Shown here one piece after another: positions 46,341 to 56,781 of a DNA stretch of 64,000 nucleotides. The notes beneath the pieces are model-generated. The model was not told the DNA's origin, did no database searches, and saw only the letters and a program-made list of their open reading frames with translations. The DNA is taken from assembly GCA_019192545.1 (NCBI GenBank), contig JAHCMI010000005.1:62001-126000 (forward strand), in the 5' to 3' direction. The position numbers were made by a program, and so were the translations under genes. Source of the DNA: Rivularia sp. MS3 (lineage in GTDB: Bacteria > Cyanobacteriota > Cyanobacteriia > Cyanobacteriales > Nostocaceae). How positions within the stretch are numbered: position 1 is the stretch's first letter; each line of letters opens with the position of its first letter.

Positions 46341-46772
46341 CAAACATGAATTCATCCCCAAGGCAAACCCATCTAAAGTTAAGCTAGGTAAGCCTCCTGC
46401 CACAGCAGGGCAGACAAGCGCTTGCTGTTCTGTCTAAGTTTTCGGTAGGGGTATTGCGGTTTTTGATATTAATAGTTCTTAAATACTACTCTTCCTTCAG
46501 TCAATTCTTCAGTATTTATGAACTTGTGACAGTTAGGGTGTTCCATTTGGGATCTAAAATTGCTATCTACTCATACCAAAAAAAGTTAAATCATGTACAG
46601 TTTCGTTAAAAATGCTAGACATTCTCAGTGTTATTGCTTAAATTAATTTGTACTAATAAAAAATAGTTGTTTTGGAAAAATCTTTAATTCCTTCAAGTCA
46701 GCAAAGCTCTGCTTCTAAACTACACCTACGGAAAACACTTCGCATTCACCGCGCTATTTTGCGTTCAAAGCA
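46341..46772. other. Intergenic region between CHAT-NACHT and TpsB genes
   Basis: No gene is supported. GCCTCCTGCCACAGCAGG (near 46391-46408) and the palindromic CAAGCGCTTG (near 46415-46424) could form hairpins acting as terminator. The rest is AT-rich and should contain the TpsB promoter. Confidence 0.45.
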
Positions 46773-48593
46773 ATGAATCAACTTTTGTCAAATATAATAA
46801 TTATTACAAAAACAATTTTAGTAATTGTCTTTAGCTGTAGTGCCCTAAAAGCACAAACTACAAATACACCACCACCTCAAGATGTAATTCCTCCCACCCC
46901 TCAACCCTTACCAGTTCCCGATACTACGCCATCACAGCCTCCAACACCAGAAGATGTTTTACCTTCTCCTATAGCTCCAACACCCTCGAATAAACTTCCT
47001 ACAACCGAAACCATTGCTGTCACTGAATTTGAGTTTACGGGAAACACTGTTTTTTCGTCTGAAGAATTAACCCAACAAGTTTTAAATAAATTTATAGAAA
47101 ATAATCTAGTAAATAACTTAGATAGTAAAACCTTTTCATTGCAAGAATTACTGCAAATTGCTGCTGAGGTAGCGAGGTTTTATGCAGAAAAAGGTTACAG
47201 CACTTCCGGAGCCATTGTTTCGATTCCTGAAGCTACTCGCAACCAACAGAGGGGAATTGTCAATATTAAGGTTATTGAAGGTAAGTTAGAAGAAATTAAC
47301 GTTACAGGTTCGAGAAGACTTAATCGCAGCTATGTTAAATCTCGTTTAGGAGTATCTCCAGATAAAACTTTAAATGTCAATCGCTTGCAGGAAAAATTAC
47401 AGTTACTCAGTCTCAATCCTCTCATCAAGCAGATATCTGCACAATTAAGTGCTGGTTCTCGTCCGGGTTTGAGCATCTTAGATGTAGAATTCAAGGAAGC
47501 GAAATCTTTCGATGCTACCCTTAGTCTAGATAATGGGCGATCGCCAAGTGTAGGAAGTTTTCAAAGACAGATTTTTGTAAGGGAAGGTAACGTTACGGGT
47601 AATGGTGATGCTTTGAGTTTGGGTTATAGCAACACCGATGGTAGCAACAGTTTCGACACTAGCTATACTTTACCAATTAATCCTCAAAATGGCAGTTTGC
47701 GTTTTAGCTTTAATACTACCGATAGCAATGTTATCGAACCGCCTTTTGATGATATAAATCAAGATGGCTCTGGTTCTGATATTGAATCTGCATCTAGTTT
47801 TTACGAAATTTCGTTTCGTCAACCTTTGAGTCGTCGTATCAAAAACCGCACTTTCCGCGAATTCGCCATCGGCTTAAGTGGCTCTTTACGAGATAGCGAA
47901 ACTTCTTTGTTAAACGAACCTTTTTCTCTGTCTCCGGGTGCTGATGATGGAGAAACTCGGGTTTTTGCGCTGCGACTTTTTCAAGATTGGACTCAGCAAA
48001 ATGCCAAGGAAGTGATTGCGTTTCGTTCTCAATTCAGCGTTGGTTTAGATGCTTTCAACTCAACCGTCAATAAACGCATTCCCGAAACCGGGGAATTTGT
48101 ACCCGACAGTCGCTTTTTCGCATGGCAAGGGCAAGGGCAATGGGTACGAATTTTAGCACCACAGACTTTATTATTAGTCCGCGCTAACGCTCAATTATCG
48201 GACCAAGGATTGTTGTCATCCGAACAGTTTACCATTGGTGGTTTGGGAAGCGTGCGCGGTTATCGTCAAAATCAACTGCTTGCTGACAACGGTGTTTTTG
48301 CTTCTGCTGAGGTACAGTTACCAATTCTTCGTACTGGTAAAAATAAATCGGCTCCTACGGGGATTTTACAGATAATACCTTTCTTTGATATCGGTACCGC
48401 TTGGAATAATTCCGGTATCGAAAATGCCGATACCAGTACTTTGATATCTTTGGGAATGGGGTTGCAATGGCGCAATAACAATGATTTTATCGCTCGTTTG
48501 GATTGGGGTATTCCGTTAACTAATGTAGATTTGAGGGACAGGACATGGCAAGAAAATGGTTTGCTTTTCTCCTTGCAGTGGAACGCTTTTTGA
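46773..48593 (+). CDS. TpsB/FhaC-ShlB-type outer membrane two-partner secretion transporter
   Basis: The 606-residue protein starts with a signal peptide (hydrophobic to about residue 28, then AQT) and a Pro-rich linker (about 30-75). POTRA domains follow (TEFEFTGNTVFSSEELTQQVL, EKGYSTSGAIVSIPEATRNQ, VKVIEGKLEEINVTGSRRL-like), then a beta barrel (about 245-606) with the conserved loop motif SEQFTIGGLGSVRGYRQNQL and the terminal GLLFSLQWNAF. Such proteins export TpsA exoproteins across the outer membrane. No TpsA with an N-terminal haemagglutination domain is in the window; the gene may serve one elsewhere. Its end overlaps an upstream extension of the next gene frame. Confidence 0.92.
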   Translation: MNQLLSNIIIITKTILVIVFSCSALKAQTTNTPPPQDVIPPTPQPLPVPDTTPSQPPTPEDVLPSPIAPTPSNKLPTTETIAVTEFEFTGNTVFSSEELTQQVLNKFIENNLVNNLDSKTFSLQELLQIAAEVARFYAEKGYSTSGAIVSIPEATRNQQRGIVNIKVIEGKLEEINVTGSRRLNRSYVKSRLGVSPDKTLNVNRLQEKLQLLSLNPLIKQISAQLSAGSRPGLSILDVEFKEAKSFDATLSLDNGRSPSVGSFQRQIFVREGNVTGNGDALSLGYSNTDGSNSFDTSYTLPINPQNGSLRFSFNTTDSNVIEPPFDDINQDGSGSDIESASSFYEISFRQPLSRRIKNRTFREFAIGLSGSLRDSETSLLNEPFSLSPGADDGETRVFALRLFQDWTQQNAKEVIAFRSQFSVGLDAFNSTVNKRIPETGEFVPDSRFFAWQGQGQWVRILAPQTLLLVRANAQLSDQGLLSSEQFTIGGLGSVRGYRQNQLLADNGVFASAEVQLPILRTGKNKSAPTGILQIIPFFDIGTAWNNSGIENADTSTLISLGMGLQWRNNNDFIARLDWGIPLTNVDLRDRTWQENGLLFSLQWNAF

Positions 48594-48691
48594 AAAAACT
48601 TGTTTTCCGGAAGATTAATGTTGATCAAACCGCAGAGACACAAAGAGCGCAGAGGAAGAAGATAAAAAGAAGTAATTTGTTTTATCGGAGG

Positions 48692-51373
48692 ATGGCAGTA
48701 ATTTTATTTTTAATAAGTTCGCTGTTTACTGTTAATATATCGCCGGTATTTTCTCAAACTCCGCAGTCTGTTGTACGAGTGGTACAGCAAGGTAAAAGTT
48801 ATTACGATAGCGGACAGTATCGGCAAGCGGTTGAAAAGTTGCAGCAAGCTGTCAAGAGTTTTGCAGCTTCGGGGGATACACTGAATCAAGCTATAACTTT
48901 GAGCAATCTTTCTCTTGCTTATCAAGAATTGGGAGAATGGCAACAAGCGGAAGACAGCATTAGTCAAAGTTTGGAAATTATTGGTTTTGAGATTAAAAAG
49001 CCAGGAATTAAAGGATTTTCTCAGCAAAAGTTAGAAATATTAGCGCCTGTTTTAGATATTTACGGTAAACTATGGTATAAGCGCTCTCAGCCTGAAAACG
49101 CTTTAAAATATTGGCAACTTGCAGAAAGTATTTATCAACAATTAGATATAAATCAAGCACTAATTCAAAATCGAATTAACCAAGTTCAAGCATTGCAATC
49201 TTTGGGATTATATCAGCAAGCAAGAACAGTTATAGAGCAGTCACAACAAAATATTGATTCATTACCAACACCTTTGAAAACCCAAGCTTTGCTGAGCCTG
49301 GGGGATATTTTACGAAGCTCGGGGGATTTACAAGGTTCTCAAATTATTTTGGAAGAAGCTATTGCTATTACTAAAAACACACCGCTGCTTGCTGCTAAAA
49401 GCTGGCTGAGTTTGGGAAATACTTTTTATGTACGAGGAAATTTAGAACGGGATAGAAATCAGAAAACTCCGCAAAATCAAGTTACTCCTTGGCAGTGTAA
49501 TATAAATACTGCTACTTCAGAAGCGTTACCTTTTTACAAACAAGCCGATAACTCTTATCAACAAGCCATCAATTTAGCATCTAGCAACAACGAATTCTCT
49601 ACCAAAGTGCAACTTAACCGTTTGAGTTTGCTTGTAGATACGGGAAATTTTGCATCAGCATTGCAAACAAGCCGAAATATTCAGCTATCAAATTTACCTC
49701 TAAGTCGGACGAAAGTTTACGCTCAAATTAATTTAGCTCGGGAATTAGCTTGTTTAAGCCAGCAACAACAGCTTGCAAATCAAGTTTCTTCATGGCAAGA
49801 AATTGATGATATATTGAAAAATGCTGTTAAAACTGCCGACAAACTAGAAGATAAAAAAGCAAAGTCCTATGCAATAGGAAATCGCGGTAGTTTATATGAA
49901 TATTTAACAATCCAAAATCAGAAACAAAACAAAATTAACTTACAAAATTTAAAAAAAGCACAAAAATTCACCGCAGAAGCTTTATTACTAGCTCAACCTT
50001 CGGAAGCTCCGAGTATAGCTTATCAATGGCAGTGGCAATTAGGAAGATTGGCAAATCTTGCGGGAGATAAAGACAAAGCTGTGGCTAATTATCAAGCGAC
50101 TGTTAATACTTTAGAATTAGTTCGGGATGATTTACTCAGCATCAATTCAGACGTGCAATTTTCTTTCCGGGATAACGTCGAACCAGTATACCGACAATTG
50201 GTTAATTTACTTTTAACAAATTCAAAAAATGCTTCTTTACCACAACAGAATTTAACATCAGCAATTAACTTAATTGACTCCTTGCAACTAGCAGAATTAG
50301 AAAACTTTTTACGCTGCAATCTTGATTATTTAGCTAGAGAGAACCGAAATGTTGCTCAATTTCAACAAAATGCAGCATTTATCTATCCAATCATTTTAAA
50401 AGATAGATTAGAAGTTATCTATAAACTACCGGAAAAATCTTTCAAATCTTACAGCAATTCTGTAACTAGCGAGCAGGTTGTAAATACCGCTCATAGATTG
50501 CGAACAGCCATAGCAAAACGCGATACAGAAACAGCAATCAAACATTCTCAAACAGTTTATCAATGGTTAATAAAGCCTATTGAAGCCGAATTAGAAAAAA
50601 ATCAAGCCGTAGAAACTTTAGTATTTGTCCTCGATACCGAATTGCGTAATATTCCTATGGCTATTTTATACGACCAAAAAAATAAGAAATATTTAATCGA
50701 GAAAAAATACGCTTTAAGTATTTTACCAACCTCTCGACTATTTAATTTACGTCGTTCATCCGAAAAATTAAAAATATTAGCTGGAGGAATTAGCGAAGCA
50801 TTAGAAGTAGAAAACCGCAAATTTGAAGCAATCAACGCCAAAGATGAATTAGCACAAATAGCTGAATTAGCATCTACCCAAAAATTATTAAATCAAGAGT
50901 TTAATCAAAAAACATTGCAACAAAAACTGCAAAATCAAGACTTTACAGTACTTCATCTAGCCACCCACGGCAACTTTAGCTCCAACCCCGAACAAACCTA
51001 TATACTTGCTTATGACGAACTATTACGACCAAATGATATTAATAGATTATTAGGAAATGAAAATCAACAATCAAATCGGATAGAATTACTAGTCTTAAGT
51101 GCTTGTCAAACTGCTGAAGGTGATAACCGAGCAACATTAGGATTAGCTGGCTTAGCAGTACGTGCGGGTGCTGACAGTACCTTAGCTACTTTGTGGAAGG
51201 TAAACGACGAATTTACGATTAAATTGATAAAGAGATTCTATCAAGAATTAAGCGCCGGAGTTAGTAAATCCGAAGCATTACATCGAGCGCAAAAAGCATT
51301 AGTATACGGACAAAAATATCGTAACGAACCTTATGACTGGGGTGCTTATGTTTTGGTGGGGAATTGGTTGTAG
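48692..51373 (+). CDS. Exported TPR-CHAT protein
   Basis: The frame is open from 48545, but the ATG at 48692 is preferred. It starts a good signal peptide (MAVILFLISSLFTVNISPVFSQT), while the upstream codons lie partly inside the TpsB gene and a common CGCAGAGAC...GCAGAGG intergenic repeat (48630-48657). The 893-residue protein has TPR repeats (about residues 30-300) and a helical middle. The C-terminal CHAT domain has the catalytic His in VLHLATHGNF and Cys in LVLSACQTAEGD, plus the usual GLAGLAVRAGADSTLATLW. CHAT-TPR proteins commonly follow FhaC-type genes in cyanobacteria. It is probably a periplasmic or surface caspase-like protease; the target is unknown. Confidence 0.87.
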   Translation: MAVILFLISSLFTVNISPVFSQTPQSVVRVVQQGKSYYDSGQYRQAVEKLQQAVKSFAASGDTLNQAITLSNLSLAYQELGEWQQAEDSISQSLEIIGFEIKKPGIKGFSQQKLEILAPVLDIYGKLWYKRSQPENALKYWQLAESIYQQLDINQALIQNRINQVQALQSLGLYQQARTVIEQSQQNIDSLPTPLKTQALLSLGDILRSSGDLQGSQIILEEAIAITKNTPLLAAKSWLSLGNTFYVRGNLERDRNQKTPQNQVTPWQCNINTATSEALPFYKQADNSYQQAINLASSNNEFSTKVQLNRLSLLVDTGNFASALQTSRNIQLSNLPLSRTKVYAQINLARELACLSQQQQLANQVSSWQEIDDILKNAVKTADKLEDKKAKSYAIGNRGSLYEYLTIQNQKQNKINLQNLKKAQKFTAEALLLAQPSEAPSIAYQWQWQLGRLANLAGDKDKAVANYQATVNTLELVRDDLLSINSDVQFSFRDNVEPVYRQLVNLLLTNSKNASLPQQNLTSAINLIDSLQLAELENFLRCNLDYLARENRNVAQFQQNAAFIYPIILKDRLEVIYKLPEKSFKSYSNSVTSEQVVNTAHRLRTAIAKRDTETAIKHSQTVYQWLIKPIEAELEKNQAVETLVFVLDTELRNIPMAILYDQKNKKYLIEKKYALSILPTSRLFNLRRSSEKLKILAGGISEALEVENRKFEAINAKDELAQIAELASTQKLLNQEFNQKTLQQKLQNQDFTVLHLATHGNFSSNPEQTYILAYDELLRPNDINRLLGNENQQSNRIELLVLSACQTAEGDNRATLGLAGLAVRAGADSTLATLWKVNDEFTIKLIKRFYQELSAGVSKSEALHRAQKALVYGQKYRNEPYDWGAYVLVGNWL

Positions 51374-51402
51374 ATATATCAGTTTAATAACCTCACTTTT
51401 GT

Positions 51403-51427
51403 TCCCTCCCTTTGCTAAGGAGAGGGA
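51403..51427. terminator. Hairpin between convergent CHAT-TPR and DUF928 genes
   Basis: TCCCTCCCTT (51403-51412) pairs with AAGGAGAGGGA (51417-51427), nested within outer arms AATAACCTCA (51386-51395) and TGAGGTTTATT (51445-51455). It lies between two convergent stops, so it probably works as a bidirectional terminator. The sequence is related to the hairpin repeat at 4957-4980. Confidence 0.6.
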
Positions 51428-51450
51428 TGTCTGTAAAGACAGGATGAGGT

Positions 51451-52191
51451 TTATTCCTCCGGTTCAACTAAGACAATTTCAGCAAAACCTTTATTATCCA
51501 AATTGCCCCACTTCAGTGACTTCGATAAATTATTCCAATCAACTTTTAATTTGCTGTTTTCAGGATTAGCAAAATAGTTTTGTGCTAATAAACTAATACC
51601 GTCATACCAAATATTGTTTTCAATATAACTTTGGTATTCTTGAGTTGTTAATTGGGATGTCGTTGGTATTCTTCTTATCCATCCAGTTAAAACCTGGTCT
51701 GGTTCGTCAGTTTTATTGCCAAGACAATATAAAATCAGGTTCCAGCGATAGTCTTTATTCGCTTTCAATGCATATTGTGACTGTTGGGGAATTGATACTT
51801 TCATAATTCCCGGTTTTCCCTTTAATTTAATAGCGGTTCTGTAAACTGTTTTTAGCTCTGCGGGGTCTTTTAAAACGAATTCAATATTGCTAATTTTCTT
51901 TTCAGTAAAGGGAACGTTAAATAGTAAATGCGGATATTCGGCAACAGTAAAATCTTTACCATTATTAGCTATCAAAGCTCTTAAAGGTGATTTGGTTTCC
52001 GGACAGTTTGTATTAGGACGAGAACCTCCGGGAGTTGAAGTACCCACGGGAGTACCAGTATCTGGTGCTGCTGGAAAATCATCTTCGTGAGAATTAGTTT
52101 GGGCTGTGACTAATATGGGATATAAGATAATATTTACTAAAACCAAAGTAATAGTAAATATTAGTTTTGATTTAAAATTTAAAATTTTCAT
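51451..52191 (-). CDS. DUF928 exported protein
   Basis: The 246-residue protein has a signal peptide (SKLIFTITLVLVNIILYPIL to AQT), a Gly/Thr/Pro linker (DTGTPVGTSTPGGSR), and then the DUF928 core: CPETKSPLRALIANNGKDFTVAE, YPHLLFNVPF, RTAIKLKGKPGIMKVSIPQQ, LKANKDYRWNLILYCLGNK, DEPDQVLTGWIRRI and IWYDGISLLAQNY. DUF928 proteins accompany CHAT and FhaC-type genes in cyanobacteria. Here it is convergent with them, not co-directional. Its molecular function is unknown; a periplasmic adaptor is possible. Confidence 0.9.
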   Translation of the reverse strand: MKILNFKSKLIFTITLVLVNIILYPILVTAQTNSHEDDFPAAPDTGTPVGTSTPGGSRPNTNCPETKSPLRALIANNGKDFTVAEYPHLLFNVPFTEKKISNIEFVLKDPAELKTVYRTAIKLKGKPGIMKVSIPQQSQYALKANKDYRWNLILYCLGNKTDEPDQVLTGWIRRIPTTSQLTTQEYQSYIENNIWYDGISLLAQNYFANPENSKLKVDWNNLSKSLKWGNLDNKGFAEIVLVEPEE

Positions 52192-52366
52192 AATTGTTAA
52201 TAAAACTTATTTTAACTTGATAAACAACTACTTATAGCTTATGTTTTTATTTTATCATTTCGCTAATTTTCGATATGATTTGAATTAAAATTTTAAATTT
52301 CCAAATTCTAGCGTTGCTCAATTAAAAGATAAATTTATTAGTACTATCTAATCAGAGCCAATATTA

Positions 52367-52431
52367 TCCCCCAATAATGGGGGACTTTAAATTATAATTT
52401 TCCTCCATAATTGGGGGTTAAGGGGTTTTTC
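52367..52431 (-). terminator. Hairpin pair downstream of the RTX gene
   Basis: TCCCCCAATAATGGGGGA (52367-52384) is a self-pairing hairpin, and a second CCATAATTGGGGG unit follows (52405-52417). It lies about 50-110 bp past the RTX stop codon on the minus strand and upstream of the DUF928 gene, so it is a candidate terminator. Repeats with CCCCCAATTATGGGGG are widespread in cyanobacterial genomes. Confidence 0.55.
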
Positions 52432-52480
52432 ATTGCTTGTTCTTAAATTTAATTAATAAGCATCTCCTGCATTTGTATTT

Positions 52481-55400
52481 TTATAAAACAATAATATGTT
52501 GATTCACATCGAAGTTAACAGGCTTATTTTCCAAACTTGCAACCTGATAAGTATCATTAACTGTATCGCTGCCATTGAAGAACAAGTTACCGGTGTTGCC
52601 GTCGTAATTAAACTGGGGATTTAGACCAAATCCTTGGTGATGAATTTCAATGCGATCGCCATCTAAAGCATCACTTTCTACAGGGTTAAAATCTTTGATA
52701 ACGTCGATTCCTTCGTTTTTTGTTCCATAGAAGACAAATCTGTCAGCATCAGCACCTCCCCAAAGAATATCGTCATCTTGTCCGCCAACTATTTGGTCTG
52801 CACCTGAACCACCAAGTATTTCATCTCGTCCATCACCACCAAATAAGTTGTCATTTCCCGCTCCACCATAAAGAGTATCGTTACCTTGATTTCCTTCTAA
52901 ATAGTCATTCGAGCCATCTCCTTTTAAAACATCATCACCATTCATACCTTGAATAAAATCTTTTCCATCACCACCAGATACGGTATCGTTAAATTTTGTA
53001 GCCTCAATTGACTCGGATTTACTAGAAGTAGTCAGATCTAAAGCTTCATTTTCGGAAATATAAGACAGTTCTGCATTAGGATAAATGTAAAGAAAATTAT
53101 CTTGACTCGAACCAAGGTGGTCATCAACGGTGTATTCAATAATTACAGCTTCTCTATCAGCGTTCAAACCTTCAGGAACAGTTACTTTCCAGATGTCTGC
53201 GTTAGAATCGGTAGTATCTAGTTTAGGATTAAGGGAAGAACCTTTAGTGCTACTAATATCAATATAGGAAATTTCTAACTTATCTTCATCTCCTTCTATA
53301 TCGTAAATATTACTTAGTAAAAAATCTTTGGTTAAAGTGATTTCTTTTGTCTCAAAGGGGACGAAATGAGTCCAAGGTGAATAAATAAATGCTGGTTGGT
53401 TCCAGTCGCGATATTCTTTATTTACTTGCAGGGTGAAAGTAGTATAACGATGATTAGCATCGGGACCTTGATAATAAGGATTTACTACTAGTTCGTCTGC
53501 ATTTTCAAAGTTAATTTCCTCAACATCAATTAAAGTATCGGTGGTACCATCTTTCTGATAGAAAACTTCAACGGTTCTGTTATCAATTACTTTAATTTGA
53601 TAATCTAATCTTGAACCTTCTTCATAATATACGGTATCAAATCCTCCTCCACCGTAGATAAAATCATTTCCCGAACCTGGGTAAATACCGGATTGTCGAA
53701 AACCGGGACGGTCGTGAAAACGGTCATCTCCTTCACCAAGATGAAAATACATAAATTCTGGCGAACTATTATCAAATTGTGAAGGTTGGGTGGTGGTGAC
53801 GGGAGTGTTGAAAGAACCGTTAAATAATATTGTATCTTTACCTTCGGTAAACACAACTCGATTAATATCAAGTGATGGTCTTGATTTAGTAATAAAATCT
53901 TGTTGCAGATAGATTCCGGTACCTTCATCAAGGGGATAAGCACTTAAATCAAGAGTAGGAAAAGTTCCAGAAAGTTTTCTTGTTAAAAGAAAATTAACTT
54001 CATTGACTTTAACTCTAGTATTATCTCCATTTATTTTCAATTTAGTTAAATTAGCAATATCTGTAGATGTTCCCAGCCCGGCACTGGTGTCAATCAAGAC
54101 TTCTGCAAATGATTTTCCTGAATCAATGATAAATTCAGATGTCGTTAATTTTTGAGGTTTAATATTGATATATGAAGCTAATTTTGCATCTGTTAAATCA
54201 AGTCGTAGTTTATCGACTTGAACTATTTTATCCTGTATTTGAACTGTATTAGAGTTAGAATTATCAAAACTGTAGTTAAGAGTAGAATCCACTACATTAA
54301 TAAACAAATTATCTACTTCTGCATTTTCTCCTAAACCAAACAAATTTCTGAGAACAGGGGTTTCTACATTTAAAATGACTTCCGAATTATAATTATTCGG
54401 TGTAAAACCAATATCAATGGTTTTTCCGCCGATATGACCGTTAACTAATAATTCTACAGGTCGTAAGTCAGTCCTATTAGAATAAGCAGTTCGAGCAACA
54501 AATGTATCGCTTCCAGTACCTAAGTCAACATCAAAGTAAGCTTTAATTGCACTATCAGTATATGTAGGAATAACAGTTAAATTGACATTATCATCTCCGG
54601 AACCCGCTTTGATTTTAGTTTTCTCTTTATAGGAACCAGTAGTTATTTTGCTAACGGTAATAGTATCGTTACCTTCTCCAGTAATAACTTGAGCGCCGAT
54701 TCCGTTTCTTTCATACAAAGTTCCTTTAACAACATCATCACCTTTGCGGGTATGAATAACAGAAATTTTGCTATTTTCGATTGTATCGTTGAAATCTGTT
54801 GTTACTCCTCCAACCAAAAGATTTAAAGTATTGTTTAAATTTCCTCGGACTGTAATTCCCGAAGTTGTACTTTTTCTAGCATTAATTGAGAGAAATTCAA
54901 AACCATTGAAAGTAGTTTTATTTCCTATACTATCAGCAATAAAACTAGAATTTAAAGTATAACTTTCCGGACGTTTGAGAATTAAAGTATCCCAATCTTC
55001 ACCACCTTTTACAGTATCATTTCCTTGAGAAAGAACCCAAAAATCATCACCTTTTCCTAATAATTTTAATGGATCATCTTTATCGGTTCCTTCAGCAAAG
55101 TCAGTACCGCTACTTCCGTAACGTTCTGGAGCTAACGCAGAAAAAGGAATTTCTAGAGTAAAATCGGTAAAATTTGGTTCGGATTTTGTTATCCAGCGAT
55201 AAAGTTCTTTGAAAGAAACTTCTCTTCTAGTTAAGGGAATTATAGGAATTTTATCGTTATATAAATTAATTGATTCTCCTTCTATAAGAATAGATTTTTC
55301 CCTATTACTCAAAGGGCTAAATTGACCGCCAACAACTCCAATGTCCCAATCAAAATTAACTTCCGGTTTTAAATATGCCTCGGCTTCAAAAATAATTTTG

Positions 55401-56641
55401 GGATTAAATTCGACTACAATATCAATATCGAATTCTTTATCAGTATCTAGTAATTCTAAATGAGTCAGCAGTTCATTTTTATTCTTAAAAGCAGGTAAGA
55501 CTAAATTTCTAATTTCGCTTTTCTCTGTAACTATTTTAGGCAGCAAGTCTGTAATTCCAGTTTTAAAATTATAACCAAAATTCAAACTAGCAGATAAATC
55601 TAAAGCAATAGCTCGCCAGTCATATTCTAAAGCAAAATCGTGACCGCCAAGGCTAAATAATTTCTTTTTGTCAGCCATTGATAGCCATTTTAAATAGGGA
55701 ATCTGAGCTAATACATTATCTAAAGCAAAGTTAGCGTCTACTAGTTTTCTTTCTTCTTTAATTTCCCAGATATATTCATTTTTTAATCCCGATATCGGTT
55801 TTAAACCACCGTTAAATCTAGGCAAATTAAAATCTAAAGATAGATATCCATTGGTTTCTGTTCTAGGTATAGCATCTTGTTTATCATCACCTAAATCAAA
55901 TCTTTTATAAATCAAGTCTATAAAATTATCATTACTTCTAGTATCTAATTGTACGATACGCTTTTTGCTTTTTCCTTCAACATCAATAATATTAAGTGTT
56001 CTATCAGCTTCATAAGTATGCTTCAGATATTTAGGACCAATTTCAGCATAACCTTCAGCAAAAGCATCAACTTTTAAATCGTATCCCAATACAGCATCTA
56101 AATAAGCGTAGGCATAAGGAAAAGTATAATTAAAATGAGGTAAATCTAAATTAGCATCAATATCAATACTAAATTGATTGTTAACTATTCCTGCATTAAC
56201 AGAAGCCGAAATTGGAATTTCAAAATTAAATTCGCCTAAATTATATCCTGCTTCAACTTCAAATCCTGCTTCCAAATAACCTGGTGCAATTTCAAAACCC
56301 GCGCTTCCTCCTAATTTTGCACCGCTAACACCAACTGAACCGCTAAGAAAATCATATTTTTTCTCTGCGAAAGGCAATCTTTTGATAAAATCATTGCCAG
56401 AATTGTAATAGTATCGGTTAGGTATATTTAAACCAGCCCATTTGTTAAGAAAATCTGCGGTTTTAAAGCTAAATTCATAGTCTTTTAAATCGAAGTCTTT
56501 GGAATACAAAACTGTATCCGGGATTGTTTGGTCTGTTTCAGTTATTTGGGTGTTGAAAATCAATTCATTTGTATTATTATTTTGACCTATTCCCACTATT
56601 TGGGTATTTAGTATAAATGGATTTTTGTTATTAATATTCAT
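52481..56641 (-). CDS. Large RTX-type secreted calcium-binding protein
   Basis: The ATG at 56641 (MNINNKNPFILNTQIVG) is preferred over a TTG 63 bp upstream. The protein has about 1386 residues. The first ~480 residues are beta-rich (VGVSGAKLGGSAGFEIAPGY, EVEAGYNLGEFNFEIPISAS). A long middle with scattered Gly-Asp-Asp motifs (GKGDDFWVLSQGNDTVKGGE, IYPGSGNDFIYGGGGFDTV) follows. A cluster of RTX nonapeptides comes near the end (GNQGNDTLYGGAGNDNLFGG, GGSGADQIVGGQDDDILWGG). The last ~60 residues carry no repeat and end in a hydrophobic tail, as type I secretion signals do. RTX repeats fold on binding calcium outside the cell. The HlyD and ABC exporter genes upstream (58124-62018) are candidate transporters. 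Function after secretion is unknown. Confidence 0.9.
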   Translation of the reverse strand: MNINNKNPFILNTQIVGIGQNNNTNELIFNTQITETDQTIPDTVLYSKDFDLKDYEFSFKTADFLNKWAGLNIPNRYYYNSGNDFIKRLPFAEKKYDFLSGSVGVSGAKLGGSAGFEIAPGYLEAGFEVEAGYNLGEFNFEIPISASVNAGIVNNQFSIDIDANLDLPHFNYTFPYAYAYLDAVLGYDLKVDAFAEGYAEIGPKYLKHTYEADRTLNIIDVEGKSKKRIVQLDTRSNDNFIDLIYKRFDLGDDKQDAIPRTETNGYLSLDFNLPRFNGGLKPISGLKNEYIWEIKEERKLVDANFALDNVLAQIPYLKWLSMADKKKLFSLGGHDFALEYDWRAIALDLSASLNFGYNFKTGITDLLPKIVTEKSEIRNLVLPAFKNKNELLTHLELLDTDKEFDIDIVVEFNPKIIFEAEAYLKPEVNFDWDIGVVGGQFSPLSNREKSILIEGESINLYNDKIPIIPLTRREVSFKELYRWITKSEPNFTDFTLEIPFSALAPERYGSSGTDFAEGTDKDDPLKLLGKGDDFWVLSQGNDTVKGGEDWDTLILKRPESYTLNSSFIADSIGNKTTFNGFEFLSINARKSTTSGITVRGNLNNTLNLLVGGVTTDFNDTIENSKISVIHTRKGDDVVKGTLYERNGIGAQVITGEGNDTITVSKITTGSYKEKTKIKAGSGDDNVNLTVIPTYTDSAIKAYFDVDLGTGSDTFVARTAYSNRTDLRPVELLVNGHIGGKTIDIGFTPNNYNSEVILNVETPVLRNLFGLGENAEVDNLFINVVDSTLNYSFDNSNSNTVQIQDKIVQVDKLRLDLTDAKLASYINIKPQKLTTSEFIIDSGKSFAEVLIDTSAGLGTSTDIANLTKLKINGDNTRVKVNEVNFLLTRKLSGTFPTLDLSAYPLDEGTGIYLQQDFITKSRPSLDINRVVFTEGKDTILFNGSFNTPVTTTQPSQFDNSSPEFMYFHLGEGDDRFHDRPGFRQSGIYPGSGNDFIYGGGGFDTVYYEEGSRLDYQIKVIDNRTVEVFYQKDGTTDTLIDVEEINFENADELVVNPYYQGPDANHRYTTFTLQVNKEYRDWNQPAFIYSPWTHFVPFETKEITLTKDFLLSNIYDIEGDEDKLEISYIDISSTKGSSLNPKLDTTDSNADIWKVTVPEGLNADREAVIIEYTVDDHLGSSQDNFLYIYPNAELSYISENEALDLTTSSKSESIEATKFNDTVSGGDGKDFIQGMNGDDVLKGDGSNDYLEGNQGNDTLYGGAGNDNLFGGDGRDEILGGSGADQIVGGQDDDILWGGADADRFVFYGTKNEGIDVIKDFNPVESDALDGDRIEIHHQGFGLNPQFNYDGNTGNLFFNGSDTVNDTYQVASLENKPVNFDVNQHIIVL

Positions 56642-56781
56642 GATTTTATCTATAATGAGTTTTTGCAATGAAATTAGGAAAAATAAATTTCTGTAATGTA
56701 GCAATCTCTGTTTGACAATAAGAAACTGCTAGACTTCATGACATTATTCAATGACTAAATACTTGTCTCAATTTACAAAGC

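Noticed and set aside
52720-52956. His/Leu-rich plus-strand frame opposite the RTX repeats
   Set aside because: Antisense of Gly-Asp-rich RTX codons; periodicity comes from the RTX gene.
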